Shown: positions 45,067 to 57,447, numbered from the stretch's first letter. The stretch: DNA of 64,000 nt from Argentina anserina (GCF_933775445.1 NC_065874.1:24932501-24996500), one strand, 5' to 3'. Program-made: numbers and translations. Notes: generated from the sequence alone by a model not told the origin.

Positions 45067-45652
45067 CTCTCCGATAATTTGTTTCAAGATCCGCAATGCA
45101 TACACTACCCCTGCTAATGCAGCAACAACAGCCGAACTAACCAGCAAAGCTAAGAATTCCGTCTTAGCTAACCTTTGTGCTTTCTCCTTACTTCCCAATT
45201 GATTGCTTTGCTCACTCACGCGTTGTATCTGAGTATCAATTGGTGGTACAAAAAGATATCAGAACCAAAGTCCTAATCCTGCTTAGACAAAAGTTACATA
45301 ACATATATGTAGACTACTTCTTTAGAAATCTCTTCACCAATCATTCATTCACAGAATGAGATCATCCTATTTCACTTTCACCAACCATAGAGGCATTACC
45401 TACCCACACACACACATATATATATAGTGATTCCACATAATTCATTTTACTACCGAGCTAGCTAGACAGAGGAGTAAAGACATTAGACAACCTCAAACTC
45501 AAAAGAAAAGAGCTCGACATTAGGTCCCAATAGATCGGAAAAAATTAACAAGTTCTTCTTACAAAAGCCTTGAGAGTTGGGTGTTTTTGTGTTTCATTCT
45601 CGAACAGATCGAGTTGGGTATTCTGCCAAATCCTCATAAATCCTCCCATCAT
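45067..45652 (-). CDS. Probable small membrane-protein gene, two visible exons (3' end unresolved)
   Basis: Exon 1 (45652 to 45563, 30 codons) encodes MMGGFMRIWQNTQLDLFENE and on to KAF, followed by a GTAAGA donor. Exon 2 (45228 to 45067, 54 codons) follows a CAG acceptor. It encodes IQRVSEQSNQLGSKEKAQRL, then a hydrophobic helix (FLALLVSSAVVAALAGVVYAL), and ends at a GTAAAT donor. Both exons are in phase 0 and join in frame, which is good evidence for a real gene. If the last donor is not used, translation would continue 20 codons to a stop at 45007. The product would be a small single-pass membrane protein. I do not recognise the family. TATA-like sequence lies at 45660-45685 on the minus strand. 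Confidence 0.5.
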
Positions 45653-45743
45653 CGCTACACATATATATAGGGTATATAGGTAGACCACCAAGTCTTGAAA
45701 GATAAGTGATAACTACTCATGACGGAAGCACATTTAAAAATAT

Positions 45744-46395
45744 GGAGATTTCACTAAATTATTACTATTCTAACATTTAGTACTTCACATTTAGAAACAA
45801 TTACATTGGTACGTCAAGTCTCTATCTTAGCCCAATTTTGATTCATTCCGTCAACTAGCACCGTTAGTGGCTTAATCTCACACCAATTTTCAAAGGCATT
45901 TTAGTCACTTTATTACCCTCCGATTTCAACTTTCATTTCTCTCCGATTTTAACTTCTATTAAAAAAAATGTTTATGATGAATTTCGAGCCCAACCAATCC
46001 TTTTTAGACACCTCTTTTATTACTTGGTGCCAATTGAATTATAAATTTATAAATATTATAAATCTAATTAAAATAAGCAAATCCAATCAATCTGATATAT
46101 CCTCAATATATTTCTGATATATCGTTTTACTCCTCAACTAATACGATGCCGATAAGATTACCCCTCAACAGCTAATTAGCTTATTTGTAATAGGTGTGGT
46201 AAATGAAAGATGTTAATTTATTTTGTTATGAAATGAAGTGAAGAAAATGTCCTTGAAAATTGGTGTGAGATGAAATCAGTAACGGTGTTAGTTGACGAAA
46301 TGAACCAAAATCAGGCTAAGATGAAGACTTAAGGTACCAATGAGATACTAAAATTTATAGTGACCGATAGTTGGGTACCGTTTAATGAAATCACC
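45744..46395. mobile_element. 652-bp long-TIR element with 11-bp target duplication (MULE type)
   Basis: The direct repeat TTTAAAAATAT flanks the element (45733-45743 and 46396-46406). The ends are GGAGATTTCACTAAA and, on the other strand, GGTGATTTCATTAAA. The inverted arms extend about 155 bp (45744-45905 and 46238-46395), including the shared stretch ATCTCACACCAATTTTCAA. The AT-rich centre has no coding capacity. An 11-bp duplication with long TIRs fits a non-autonomous Mutator-like element. Confidence 0.85.
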
Positions 46396-46722
46396 TTTAA
46401 AAATATTAGGAGCCCTTCACTTGGTTACTCACACAAGCAATCTTCAATTCTTCATATCATAATGAACAAGCTTTCTACCAAATCCACCATTCTAATTTAT
46501 TTTAAAGCTTTGCTGTTGTAAGGAACCAAGTTAAAAACCATAGGTTGCCGTGGAAGAAATGTGTTGTACACTTGAGTCAATCGAAACTAGGAGCGTGAGT
46601 GAGTGGCTTAGTGCTACAATACTTTTACTTCGGCAAGGGAGTAAAGACGTGACTGCAAGAAGCCAAGTAAAATTAATACCATATTACCATAAAATACCTA
46701 AAATCGTATTTTAAAAAGGTAA

Positions 46723-46810
46723 AATCTTCATTATAGGTAAGGCTCGTTAACGGGCCGGGCCGAGCTAATCTTCATTATAGGTAAGGCTCGTTAACGGGCC
46801 GGGCCGAGCT
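46723..46810. repeat. 44-bp tandem duplication at hAT left end
   Basis: The segment AATCTTCATTATAGGTAAGG plus the following GGGCCGGGCC sequence is present twice head-to-tail (46723-46766 and 46767-46810) without a visible difference. It spans the target-site sequence and the first bases of the transposon. Confidence 0.92.
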
Positions 46811-49800
46811 CGGCCCGGCCCATGAGTGACGGGCCCGGGCCTTAATAAATTTAAATAAGTGGCGGGCCGAGCCGGGCCGGGTATTTTTAAAAATATGAAG
46901 ATCCAATCCCGCCCACCTAAGGCGGGCCTTGTGGGCTTTTGCGGGCCGGGATTTTACGGGCCGGGCCTTATGGGCTTGTATTAGAAAAATAATATAATAC
47001 TCTAATTTAAGGGTTTGAAACAAAAAAAGAATTGTTAGAAAACATTCTAAAACAAAAGTCACAAATAAATTCTAATTTCGAAATATTGTCGATCGACACC
47101 AATATATGTGATTGATATATATATTTATGGACCATGTAAAAATTTCATCCAATTCGGACCTCGTTTAACCGTCGGAATTTTCGGTCAACAAAACAAAGAG
47201 GCGTTTTGACATATTTAAACCTCATTGACCGGGGCTTTGTCAAATAGATTTCTTCCGTTCGACCGCGGCATGATAGGTAACAAAAATTAGGTGATTTCAA
47301 ATATGTAAACAAATTTCCACATTCGCATCTTGGTAATTGGTCCCCCCTTAGGGCATATTATTGTTGTTTTTGGTTTACCGGAAATTCCGACGGTTAAACG
47401 AGGTCTGAATTGGATGAAATTTTAAAATGATTATTAAATATATATATTGATCACATCGGATGGTGTCGATCGATTCCGAGAAGTTTCCTTCATATAGTCG
47501 CTTCATAATGTGATTGTTTTATTATAAACCCAATATAAGGTTATAATACATTAGTGAACACTTCGGCGATCGACAACTCAAATTCAAAATATGGTCGATC
47601 GACACCAGTAGATGTGATCGGTATATATATTTAGGGAACCCGTAAAAATTTCATCCGTTTTAAACATGGTTTGACCGTTCGTACCAACGGTCAACTAAAA
47701 GAAATGCGTTTTGACATATTTAAACCTCATTGACCGGGGCTTTGCCCAATAGATTTCTTCAGTTCGACCGCGCACGATAGGTAACAAAAATTAGGTGATT
47801 TCAAATATGTAAACAAATTTCCACATTCGCATCTTGGTAATTGGTCTCCCCTTAGGACATATTAGTATTGTTTTTGGTTTACCGGAAATTCCGACGGTTA
47901 AACAAGGTCCGAATTGGATGAAATTTTAAAATGATCATTAAATATATATATATATATATATATATTGATCACATCGGATGGTGTCGATCGATTCCGATAA
48001 GTTTACTTCATATAGTCGCTTCATAATATGATTGTTTTTATTATAAAGCTAATATAAGGTTATAATACATTAGTGAACACTTCGGCGATCGACAACTCAA
48101 ATTCAAAATATGGTCGATCGACACCAGTAGATGTGATCGGTATATATATTTAGGAAACCCGTAAAAATTTCATCAGTTTTGGACATGGTTTGACCGTTCG
48201 TACCAACTGTCAACTAAAAAAGAGGCGTTTTAACATATTTAAACCTCATTAACCAAAGCTTTACCAAATAGATTTCTTCAGTTCGACCGTGCACGATAGG
48301 TAACAAAAATTAGGTGATTTCAAATATGTAAACAAATTTCCACATTCGCATCTTGGTAATTGGTCCCCCCTTAGGGCATATTAGTGTTGTTTTTGGTTTA
48401 CCGGAAATTCCGACGGTTAGACGAGGTCCGAATTGGATGAAATTTTAAAATGATCATTAAATATATATATTGATCACATCGGATGGTGTCGATCGATTCC
48501 GAGAAGTTTCCTTTATATAGTCGCTTCATAATGTGATTGTTTTATTATAAACCTAATATAAGGTTATAATACATTAGTGAACACTTCGGCGATCGACAAC
48601 TCAAATTCAAAATATGGTCGATCGACACCAGTAGATGTGATCGGTATATATATTTAGGGAACCCGTAAAAATTTCATCCGTTTTGGACATGCTTTGACCG
48701 TTCGTACCAACGGTCAACTAATAGAAAGACATTTTGACATATTTAAACCTCATTGACCGGGGCTTTGCCAAATAGATTTCTTCAGTTCGACCGTGCACGA
48801 TAGGTAATAAAAATTATGTGATTTCAAATATATAAACAAATTTCCACATTCGCATCTTGGTAATTGGTCCCCCCCCTTAGAGCATATTAGTGTTGTTTTT
48901 GGTTTACCGGAAATTCCGACGGTTAAACGAGATCCGAATTGGATGAAATTTTAAAATGATCATTAAATATATATATTGATCACATCGGATGGTGTCGATC
49001 GATTCCGAGAAGTTTCCTTCATATAGTCGTTTCATAATGTGATAGTTTTATTATAAACCTAATATAAGGTTATAATACATTAATGAACTCTTCGGCGATC
49101 GACAACTCAAATTCAAAATATGGTCGATCGACACTAGTAGATGTGATCGGTATATATATTTAGGGAAACCCGTAAAAATTTTATCCGTTTTGGACATGGT
49201 TTGACCGTTCGTACCGACGGTCAACTAAAAAAGAGGTGTTTTGACATATTTAAACCTCATTGACCGGGGCTTTGTCAAATAGATTTATTCAGTTCGACCG
49301 CGCACGATAGGTAACAAAAATTAGGTGATTTCATATATTCAAACGGCTTTCAGCATTCGCATATTTGTAATAGGTCATCCCTTAAGGCATAATAGTGTTT
49401 TCGATTTACCAAAAATTCCGACGGTCAAACGAAGTCCGAATTGGATGAAATTTTTACAGGGTCACTAAATATATATACCAATCACATCGGCTGGTGTCGA
49501 TCGATCCCAACAAGTTTATGTCATATAGTCCCTTCATAATGCGTTAGTTTTAATATAAACCTAATATAAAGGTTATGATACATTAGTAGACGCTTCGGCG
49601 ATCAATAACTCTAGTTCGAAATATGGTCGATCGACACCAGTAGATGTGATCGGTATATATATATTAGGGAACCCGTTAAAATTTCGTCCGTTTTGGATAT
49701 TGTTTGATCGTCCATACCTACGGTCAACAAAGAAAAAGGCGTTTTGACATATTAAAATCCTCATTGACCGAGGCTTTGCCAAATTGGTTTCCTTGATGCG

Positions 49801-50291
49801 ACCACACACAATCGCTGAAAAAAATTAGGTGATTTCAGATATGCAAACGACTTTTGGTGTTCGCATTTTGGTAATGAGTCTTCCCTTATGACATATTAGT
49901 GTTGTTTTCGGTTTACCGAAAATTCCGATGGTCAAACGAGTTCCGAATTGGATGAAATTTTTACAAGGTCACTAAATATATATACCGATCATATCTACAG
50001 GTGTCAATCGATCACAAGAAGTTTCCTTAATATAGTTGCTTCATAATGGAATAATTTTATTCTAAACCTAATAAAATATGTATGTATAATATTTTATTAT
50101 TTGGCGGGTTTTTACGGGCCGGGCCGGGCCCACGGAACGGGACATGTTTCAGACCTCTAATTTAAGCCCGGCCCTCTACCCACAGAAGCGGGCTTTGGCG
50201 GGTTTTCTCGCAGTCCGGACTGGGTAAAAGCCCGTCGGGCTTGCGGGCCTCATTGGGCTTTTCGGGTCCGCGGGCTAAATAATGAGGCCTA
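46782..50291. mobile_element. Non-autonomous hAT-like element containing a satellite array
   Basis: The 8-bp ATTATAGG flanks both sides (46774-46781 and 50292-50299). The ends TAAGGCTCGTTAACGG and, from the right on the other strand, TAGGCCTCATTATTTAG are similar inverted termini. Subterminal zones (46783-46980 and 50100-50280) are filled with GGGCCGGGCC motifs in both orientations, typical of plant hAT-derived non-autonomous elements. No transposase frame is present. The interior is almost entirely a tandem repeat array. Confidence 0.65.
47060..50092. repeat. ~510-bp tandem repeat array (about six units)
   Basis: The marker GATCGACACC, or its slightly changed form, recurs at 47091, 47597, 48116, 48620, 49136 and 49629, giving periods of 506, 519, 504, 516 and 493 bp. 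Length differences come partly from a (TA)n tract. Each unit has about 105-bp inverted arms: GTCGATCGACACC...AAAATTTCATCC at one side and GGATGAAATTTT...GGTGTCGATCGAT at the other. The unit itself therefore looks like a foldback or MITE sequence plus ~115 bp of spacer. The outermost right units are most diverged. Confidence 0.92.
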
Positions 50292-50299
50292 ATTATAGG

Positions 50300-51530
50300 T
50301 GAGCATTAGAGATTGATTTTACCCATTTATTATTTGTTTTTATTGAATCATATAGGACTCGCGGTACTAGATTAGGCATTCTGCAATCTTGGGTTGGCGT
50401 CCTCCTGGTGACAATAGGAAAGCAGCAGTCAAATGGGAGTTATCGCTGTGCTAGCTATTCCCCTCCGATACCTTAACTAAATCTTAAATTTGAGTATTAG
50501 TAATTATGGTTGGCTAAGACTGATTCTTTTTTCTTTTCTTTTTTGAAGACCAAAGGGTATAGGAACCAGCCCAAAACAAGCTAACTTCTACTCTCATTAT
50601 TTGAATGAATATGATTGCGAACCTTCGGAGCGGACATGAGGCTAGAACTCCCGGGCACACTAGCAACGTTACAAGAATCCTCAATGAGACTGATTAGCAA
50701 CCCGAGAATTCAAATTAAATTGATGTTATTGTTTGATCATGTTATAATGCGTATACAATATCCTTAATGAAGAATGAAGACAGAGAACACAGCACAACTA
50801 AAATAACTAATAATAACTTCATTTTGTATGTACAAGTTAAAGATCATGTAAACTAACCAGAGAGATGAAAGTGATTTATCAATAAGTACTTTACAGATAG
50901 CAAATAAGAAGGGTATAAATAGCAAATCCATAGAAAGCCATAACAATTTCAGTTAGTTATGGGAGGCAAGGAAATATCCCTTAAATCTACAACATAGATA
51001 TAAAATGGCAAGTCCAAAACTTACCTACCAAAGCACATAGAATCTAACTATATGGATCACTGTTTGGACTTTTTACTAAAGTTTCATCCACACATATCAC
51101 TAAAATTCAAAGATTTAAACTGTGTAGTTCAACTTTAACCAAATCAGGTTGTACTTACTACTTAGTGGGCAGTCTAATCCTAGATTAAGAAACCATTACC
51201 AATCAATCTAATCTTGGATTTGATAAACATGCATCAAAGCCACTTTCTATGTTAAATTTTTAAGGAGGGGGCGTCAGATCTTCATAGTTCAAAGCCACTT
51301 TCTAATTAGTGCCCCATTTCTCTGTGCCCACGTTGTGATTCCCATATTCCCCCACAGCTTTTCTAGTTGTTTTCTCGTTAAGAAAACAAACAGTGTACTT
51401 CTATTATTAGTTAATGACAATGTCACTAGTTAAACAGTTGCTTATGGCCTGGATTATAAGGGTGATTTAGTCATTTTGTAATGTCGGAAACCTCTGAAAG
51501 ACCTGGCTGGGACCAAAAAAGGAGGGAGGC
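50300..51530. other. Intergenic spacer upstream of the GT47 gene
   Basis: No gene is seen. The phrase AAAGCCACTTTCTA occurs twice (51236 and 51292). Promoter elements of the gene at 51897 probably lie in the last few hundred bases. Confidence 0.5.
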
Positions 51531-51531
51531 A

Positions 51532-51540
51532 TTTTATACA
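51532..51540 (+). promoter_or_regulatory. Putative TATA box of FRA8/IRX7-like gene
   Basis: TTTTATACA precedes a CT-rich leader (51567-51592, CTCTCTCTTTCTC type) by about 30 bp, a common plant arrangement. The ATG is 357 bp downstream. Confidence 0.4.
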
Positions 51541-51896
51541 CACACCGGGACCTTCGCCGAGGTCCATTCTCTCTCTTTCTCTCTCTCTCTGCTCTTCGCC
51601 ATGTGAAGCCTGAAACCCAGCTCTTACCTCTCTGACTCTCTTGTCTCCAATTTCTCCATTACTCTATTCAACCCCTATTCATTTCATCTCACCCATTTTA
51701 GATCCAAAGACTCAAGCTTTCCTTTCAGATTTGTAGCTTTCTGGTGCTAGCTAAAACGAAACACCAACCAACCCCAACACAAACTCAAATCTTTCCTTCC
51801 ATTTCACTTCACAAATTAAACCCACCTAGAACCGAAAGCCATCCCGCAACCACTAAAGACCCTTCAAATCTGTGCTTTCTGGGGGTGTTAAATGCG

Positions 51897-53553
51897 ATGT
51901 TGGAGCAGAAGCGAGCCCCGAAGAGCCGGGGCTTCTATGTAAGAATGAAGCTCCAGAACATCAAACACGGCCGGCCTCAGGACAACAAAAGCTCATTCTA
52001 CACATATTGCAAATGGGTCCTATGGCTCTCCCTAACCCTATACTTCTTCAGCTCCTACCTCATTAGCAATCACCCAAATCAGAACAAGCAGACCACCTCT
52101 CTCTCCGCAACCCATTTCTCCACCTTACCCTCCCGTGCCCTTTTCGAATCCGCCATTGAAAACACCACCAGCCTCCTCAAACACGAAGGTGAATAATTTT
52201 TTCGAACAAATTTTCAGAAGTCCACAAATTTTAACTCTTTCAAAATTTACTAACTTTGCTTTGTTTAACGTTTTGCAGAACTGTTCAAAGGCTTGAAGGT
52301 ATTCGTGTACGACTTGCCGGCCAAATACAACACGGACTGGCTCTCCAACGACCGGTGCCGAACCCACTTGTTCGCCGCCGAGGTGGCAGTTCACCGCGCG
52401 CTGTTGACCAGCGACTTTTTTACCGTTGACCCGTCCCAAGCCGACTTCTTTTTCGTTCCGGTCTACGTGTCCTGTAACTTCAGCACCGTCAATGGCTTCC
52501 CAGCCATTGGCCACGCTCGAACCCTCATAGCCTCCGCCATCCGGCTCATCAGGACCCGGTACCCGTTTTGGGACCGGACACAAGGCTCCGACCACGTCTT
52601 TGTCGCCTCCCACGATTTCGGCTCTTGTTTTCACACAATGGTAAAAACAAAATGAACTTCCGAACTTGAATACGGAAAGCGTTTCTCTAATATAGAGCAT
52701 TTCTGAGTTTTTTTCCGGGCATTTTTCAGGAGAATGTAGCCATCGCAGATGGAGTGCCGGAATTTCTGAAGGAATCGATAGTTTTGCAGACATTCGGGGT
52801 GAAGCACAAGCACCCGTGTCAAGAGGTTGAGAATGTGGTTATTCCACCGTACATTTCGCCGGAAAGTATACGGAAAACGCTGGAGATAGCTCCGGCGGAC
52901 GGCCGGCGGGACATTTTCGCGTTCTTCCGGGGAAAAATGGAGGTCCACCCGAAAAATGTCAGCGGAAGATATTACAGCAAGTGAGTTCTGATCTGAAGTT
53001 CCAATTATTATACTCATTAACTAATAATCAGAAACCCTTCCATAATTGCACTGGGAACTTACTTTTTTACCCTTTTGTTTATATCAGGAAGGTGAGGACG
53101 AATATATGGCGGAAGTACAACGGCGACCGGAAATTCTACCTCCAACGGCGCCGTTTCGCGGGTTATCAGTCGGAGATCGTACGGTCGGTATTCTGCTTGT
53201 GCCCGCTTGGGTGGGCCCCGTGGAGTCCGAGGCTGGTCGAGTCGGTTGCGCTGGGATGTGTCCCCGTGATAATAGCGGACGGGATAAGGCTGCCCTTCGA
53301 CGACGCCGTTCCGTGGGCGGAGATTTCGCTGACCGTGGCGGAGAGAGACGTGGGCAAACTGGGAAATATACTCGAACACGTGGCCGCGACGAACCTGAGC
53401 GCCATACAAAAGAACATACGGGACCCGACCGTGAGGCGGGCCCTGCTCTTCCACGATCGTATCCAACCAGGCGACGCCACGTGGCAGGTGCTGTCCGCCC
53501 TGGAGAACAAGCTCGGGAGGTCCCACAGGCGCAATGGTGTGTCCAGCGAGTAA
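51897..53553 (+). CDS. IRX7: GT47 exostosin-family glucuronoxylan glycosyltransferase (FRA8/IRX7-like), four exons
   Basis: Exons 51897-52188, 52279-52640, 52730-52980 and 53088-53553 all have GT/AG borders and join into 456 residues. FRA8/IRX7 in Arabidopsis is a Golgi type II membrane protein needed for the reducing-end sequence of glucuronoxylan in secondary walls. A short basic cytosolic N-terminus, a membrane anchor at about 38-56 (CKWVLWLSLTLYFFSSYLI) and a stem precede the exostosin domain (about 100-430). Family landmarks are KVFVYDLPAKYNTDW, FFFVPVYVSCNFSTVNGFPA, HDFGSCFHTM, ENVVIPPYISPESI, FFRGKMEVHPKN and LCPLGWAPWSPRLVESVALG. The start at 51897 (MLEQKRAPKSRGF) is chosen because the family begins near the anchor. 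An in-frame ATG at 51744 would add 51 low-complexity residues. The close homologue F8H is an alternative assignment. Confidence 0.92.
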
Positions 53554-53809
53554 GGTGGGGCCACGTAGGATTTTGGGACTTGGGAAAACTTTTGTGGGAG
53601 GAGAGAGAAGGTGGGAATGGGGTCCGCCGGCCAATGAGGTTCGGACTTCGGATCGGAGGGGTCTGGCTTTCTTGGTTTTGCATGTGTATATATGAGGTGG
53701 AAGACAGCTAGGGTTTCGCATTACATTTGTGAGGGTGGGGCCCGCCGGTGAGCGATGATTGACGTGGCTGGCTGTGATTGCCTGGCACTGCGCTCGGGCA
53801 GTAAATACA

Positions 53810-53815
53810 AATAAA
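53810..53815 (+). terminator. Putative poly(A) signal of FRA8/IRX7-like gene
   Basis: AATAAA lies about 257 bp after the stop. It is a pattern match only. Confidence 0.35.
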
Positions 53816-53829
53816 TACGATCTGTACAA

Positions 53830-55620
53830 TTCTTAAAGGGCTATACTGTAAAAAAAAATAGACGAGTCCATTTTTTCACTGATTCATAAAATTTGATGTC
53901 CATGTGTGATTACTGAAGAGGTATATGTAAATCATAAATCATAAAATAACACATTTCCTATCCCGTCTAGGAATATTTCTGTTCTGATTTCGAATCATTA
54001 AGGTTAAATTAGGATTATTCATTTTAATGTAAATCCAATATTTGTACTCTTCGTTCTTTTTGCAGACTTTGTAGTTGAACGTGTCATGTTTGTTAATTGG
54101 TCTAATTTAAGATTGGGACAACAATAACTCCAAATTTGACGATATTTTATAGTGGAATAAATTTTGAAGTGGACTTTGATTAATAATTAACTAATCTCAA
54201 TTATTATTGTTGATCAGTTTCGGCTTTGACGTACCCAAGAGGCCAAGAGTCCAAGACCCAGAGTGGTTTGGACATATTAATTCATCTCGGGGCCAACGGA
54301 GGCTCTCGTATTTTTAAGAGTCATGTTGTCTTTTTATTTGGTTTCATACATGGGGAGGTGTTGGAAATGGTGAAAGGTGAAGTAAAAAGTGAAAAATGAG
54401 TTCACCGTTGGGGTGTAAAAAGGCGGGAATATGAAATCGGGTGGAGAGAGAGAGAGGGAGAGTGAATGGTGCCAGAGTGGTGCCAGCGGGGAGGTGTCAG
54501 AGGTGGGGAGGGGGGAAAGAAGAATTTAAGGGATGGTGTGGGGTTGACGTCAGTGGTCACGGATAGAATGTCCAACTACTCCAAACCCGTTTTTTGTGCC
54601 ATGCTGCTTCTGCTGCGTTATTCGCGTTCATGTATTAGTTTTTCCCGGGGAATTATTGGGACGTTGTTAATTTCCAGAATTTAGGCCATGCTTGGATTAC
54701 ATGGAATCTATTGCACTTGTATGTGATCTTACATGTTTATATTTTTTGTTTTTGAGTGTGGCAGGTAACTCGTGATTATAAGTGTTTTCGCTCAACATTT
54801 CTGTGAATATAATTCACACTCAATAATCTATGATTCACACACTTTCTTCACATTCTTTTCGTGGAAATTTTACCACAACACTAAACGTATACTGAATTAA
54901 GAATGTGATGTAGGTTTTGCGACTCCAATATTTATCATCATAGACAAAAAATGTGCTGTTTGAATCATGCATTAGCCAAAAAATATCCGTGCATCTTTTT
55001 CTTTTCAAAATTCGAACAATGTTAAGTTTACAATGCAATCAAATCCCAATTTGCCATATTCGTATAAACTAAGCAATTGATATGCACTTGTTTGTTTCAA
55101 CAAAATGTAATACATATGAAAAAGGTAATTTAAACACCTTGAAATGTAGATGAAATAATGTTTCTCCAATTTGTGGCAATTGATCATATTAAAGGTCTTC
55201 TCCAACTCAAAGAACTATTTGTAGCCCTTGGGCTACATTGTGGCATACTAAATTGAAACTATTTATCGATTTGACATTAATCGTTTCTAATATAAGTGTG
55301 TTACAATAGTCTTTTAATAATAATTTTTAATGTGTTTTGTATCTTTCTTTTATGATGGAAATAATTCAATAAAAAAGCGAATGAGACTAAATACCCTACA
55401 CATCCAACCGCTACCACATCAATGTAGACAAGTAGTATGACTCAACCAACTACCACATTCTGGTAGATATAACATAACCCGAACCAAAGGGATACGTAGT
55501 AAGCACCATATTCTATCCATGAAGGACACCCAATGCAGGCTAAAGAAAACCAAAGCAAAAGAAAATCAAGCGTTCAAGCGAAAAACAAATACAAAACAAA
55601 AAAAGTAAAAATTAGAGAGG
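53830..55620. other. Intergenic spacer, AT-rich with a GA-rich tract
   Basis: A GA-rich microsatellite-like stretch lies near 54440-54520. Short open frames (54466-54684, 54835-55205) have no recognisable features. Confidence 0.5.
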
Positions 55621-55628
55621 CAAAAGCC

Positions 55629-57010
55629 TCAAACCGGTTCCTTACCCTTGGAACTTGCAGGAGGGGGTGCGCTGTCATAGAGGTACCCTAGGACTTGATC
55701 ACCCATGACTTTCTTTACTTGAGCCGGAGTCTTATACTTTTGGCTTATGGGGCGACTAGGTCTTTGATTCTTTATCCTCTGATATACAACAGTATTCCGA
55801 GAATGAGCTTGAACGAGAACACCATTAGGGTTTTCAAACAGTCCTAGCGACCCTGGAGTGAATTTCATGGGAAACTCCGACATTTTCAACTTTCTCGGTG
55901 GTGCATTCCGTTGAGTGTTCGACCAGAAGTCCTCAATCGTGCGCAACAACTTATCTTGCCCCTCTTCATCTATAACAACCTTACCCTTTTCCCCTGTTAC
56001 AGGCTGACAGTTAGATGGAACAATGGCCAAGCTATCATCAGGGACATCGAATAAATTCTTCCTTTGAAGAACTACTGGTTTGCGGAGATGATGAGGCTCT
56101 GCCTAAGAATGTACACGAACCACTAGCAAGAAGGTTAAACATGGGATGTATTTTCAGGGCAGACTGTAACTTATTAGTACCAAAAAAAACAGAATAGACC
56201 ATGCTTCTTACCCAACCTCGAATAAGCCAGAAGGCTCGAGAGATTTGGCAACCTAGTTTTTGGTGAGATACTCATCGATTCAACAAAAGGAGGCTTGTAG
56301 CATTACCCTTCCTCATGCCATATCAAGATACACATTTTACATCTCCCTTGTAGTTTGTCATAGTAGAATAAAATTTCTTTCTCGACTTGATATGAGATCT
56401 TAATCATCCTTTGCATCACAAAAGGGCGGCCAAGGCTGTGGGAAACCCTAACCTTAATTTTGCGAAGGGCTTTCCACTTTATCATTCCAATGGATGAAAT
56501 TACTTGCTACCATTGCCACTGATTTGATACGGTTTGGAGTCTCAAACTTTGGTGGGAAATTCTTCATATACACCCAAAAATATAAGAGATCCATAGGGAT
56601 AGAAGAAACATCTACAATCCTATCATATTCTTGAAGTACAACTGGTGCCCTAGCAAAGTACTAGGGTCTGCCATTGATCACCCTATTAGCATCGTTTGAT
56701 CGTTTCCATGATTAAAAGTAAAGAGATATCGATCTGGAGGGCATGCTTGTACCTAAAAAGATCCCTCAAGGGTCTATAGATAACGAAAGTGTGTATGTAG
56801 AGCCATTATCGAGGTTTTCTTTGAGGTCACAAGCTGCGCAAGGAGAAAGGCTTGACCAGCAATCTGGTCGTCTTCATCATCATGGATGTTTGTGATGTCA
56901 AAACACATCTTGGCTCGCAAAAGCAAGTTGTTGTGCAAAGTTATGGGAAAATGAGTCTAGGTTCGTTATAAGACGTTGACGAGGGGAGTGGGAAATCAAG
57001 AATGGCGTCG
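55629..57010 (-). pseudogene. Degenerate DUF4283/zinc-knuckle (LINE ORF1-type) gene
   Basis: Minus-strand translation in several frames gives pieces in the family's order. Near 56900-56780: QIAGQAFLLAQLVTSKKTS. Near 56655-56490: APVVLQEYDRIVDVSSIPMD, followed by YFWVYMKNFPPKF. Near 56480-56300: KVRVSHSLGRPF, ISYQVEKEILFYYDKLQGRC and KMC. The last part corresponds to the CCHC-type knuckle that follows DUF4283 in plant LINE-associated proteins. A Ser/Pro-rich tail frame (55629-56030) completes it. Stops and frame changes show it is dead. No LINE reverse transcriptase was found next to it. Confidence 0.6.
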
Positions 57011-57074
57011 GAGACAACCACCTGAATGCAACCTAGATGGATACCAACACCAGAGCGGCGTTGTGCTAGGGTTT

Positions 57075-57360
57075 ATAAATGTTGGAATAATATACTTATG
57101 TGTTTTGTACTTTTAATTTCTATAATATCATTTAATTACAATTTCACTCTAATTAATTATAAATTAATAAATGTATTATGAAAATTTAAAATTTATTTTG
57201 ATAAATTAAAATTAAATAGTTATAAAATATTAGTATTCATGATCATTTGTATTTTCTATAATTATATAGCCAAAAAACTATGAAATTTAAAATTAATTAA
57301 AATTATAATTATCTTATAATGAATGATTACTTTTTATCTTATATAGCCAAAAAGCTTATA
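57075..57360. other. AT-rich spacer
   Basis: This is very AT-rich sequence in which TATATAGCCAAAAA occurs twice (near 57265 and 57341). No gene is seen. Confidence 0.5.
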
Positions 57361-57447
57361 TTCAGCTAGGCCGTCGCGGAGGCTTTTACTTGCCTTTTTA
57401 GTCGGTTGATCTCGTCGTTCAGCGCCGCCGCATGTCTTCTCCTCCTC

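Noticed and set aside
46775..47062. 95-residue Ala/Arg/Pro-rich frame on the minus strand
   Set aside because: It is translation of the GGGCCGGGCC subterminal repeats of the hAT-like element.
53046..53829. Long open frames overlapping the last exon of the FRA8/IRX7-like gene in other frames
   Set aside because: They overlap a highly conserved GT47 exon of high GC content and have no family features of their own.
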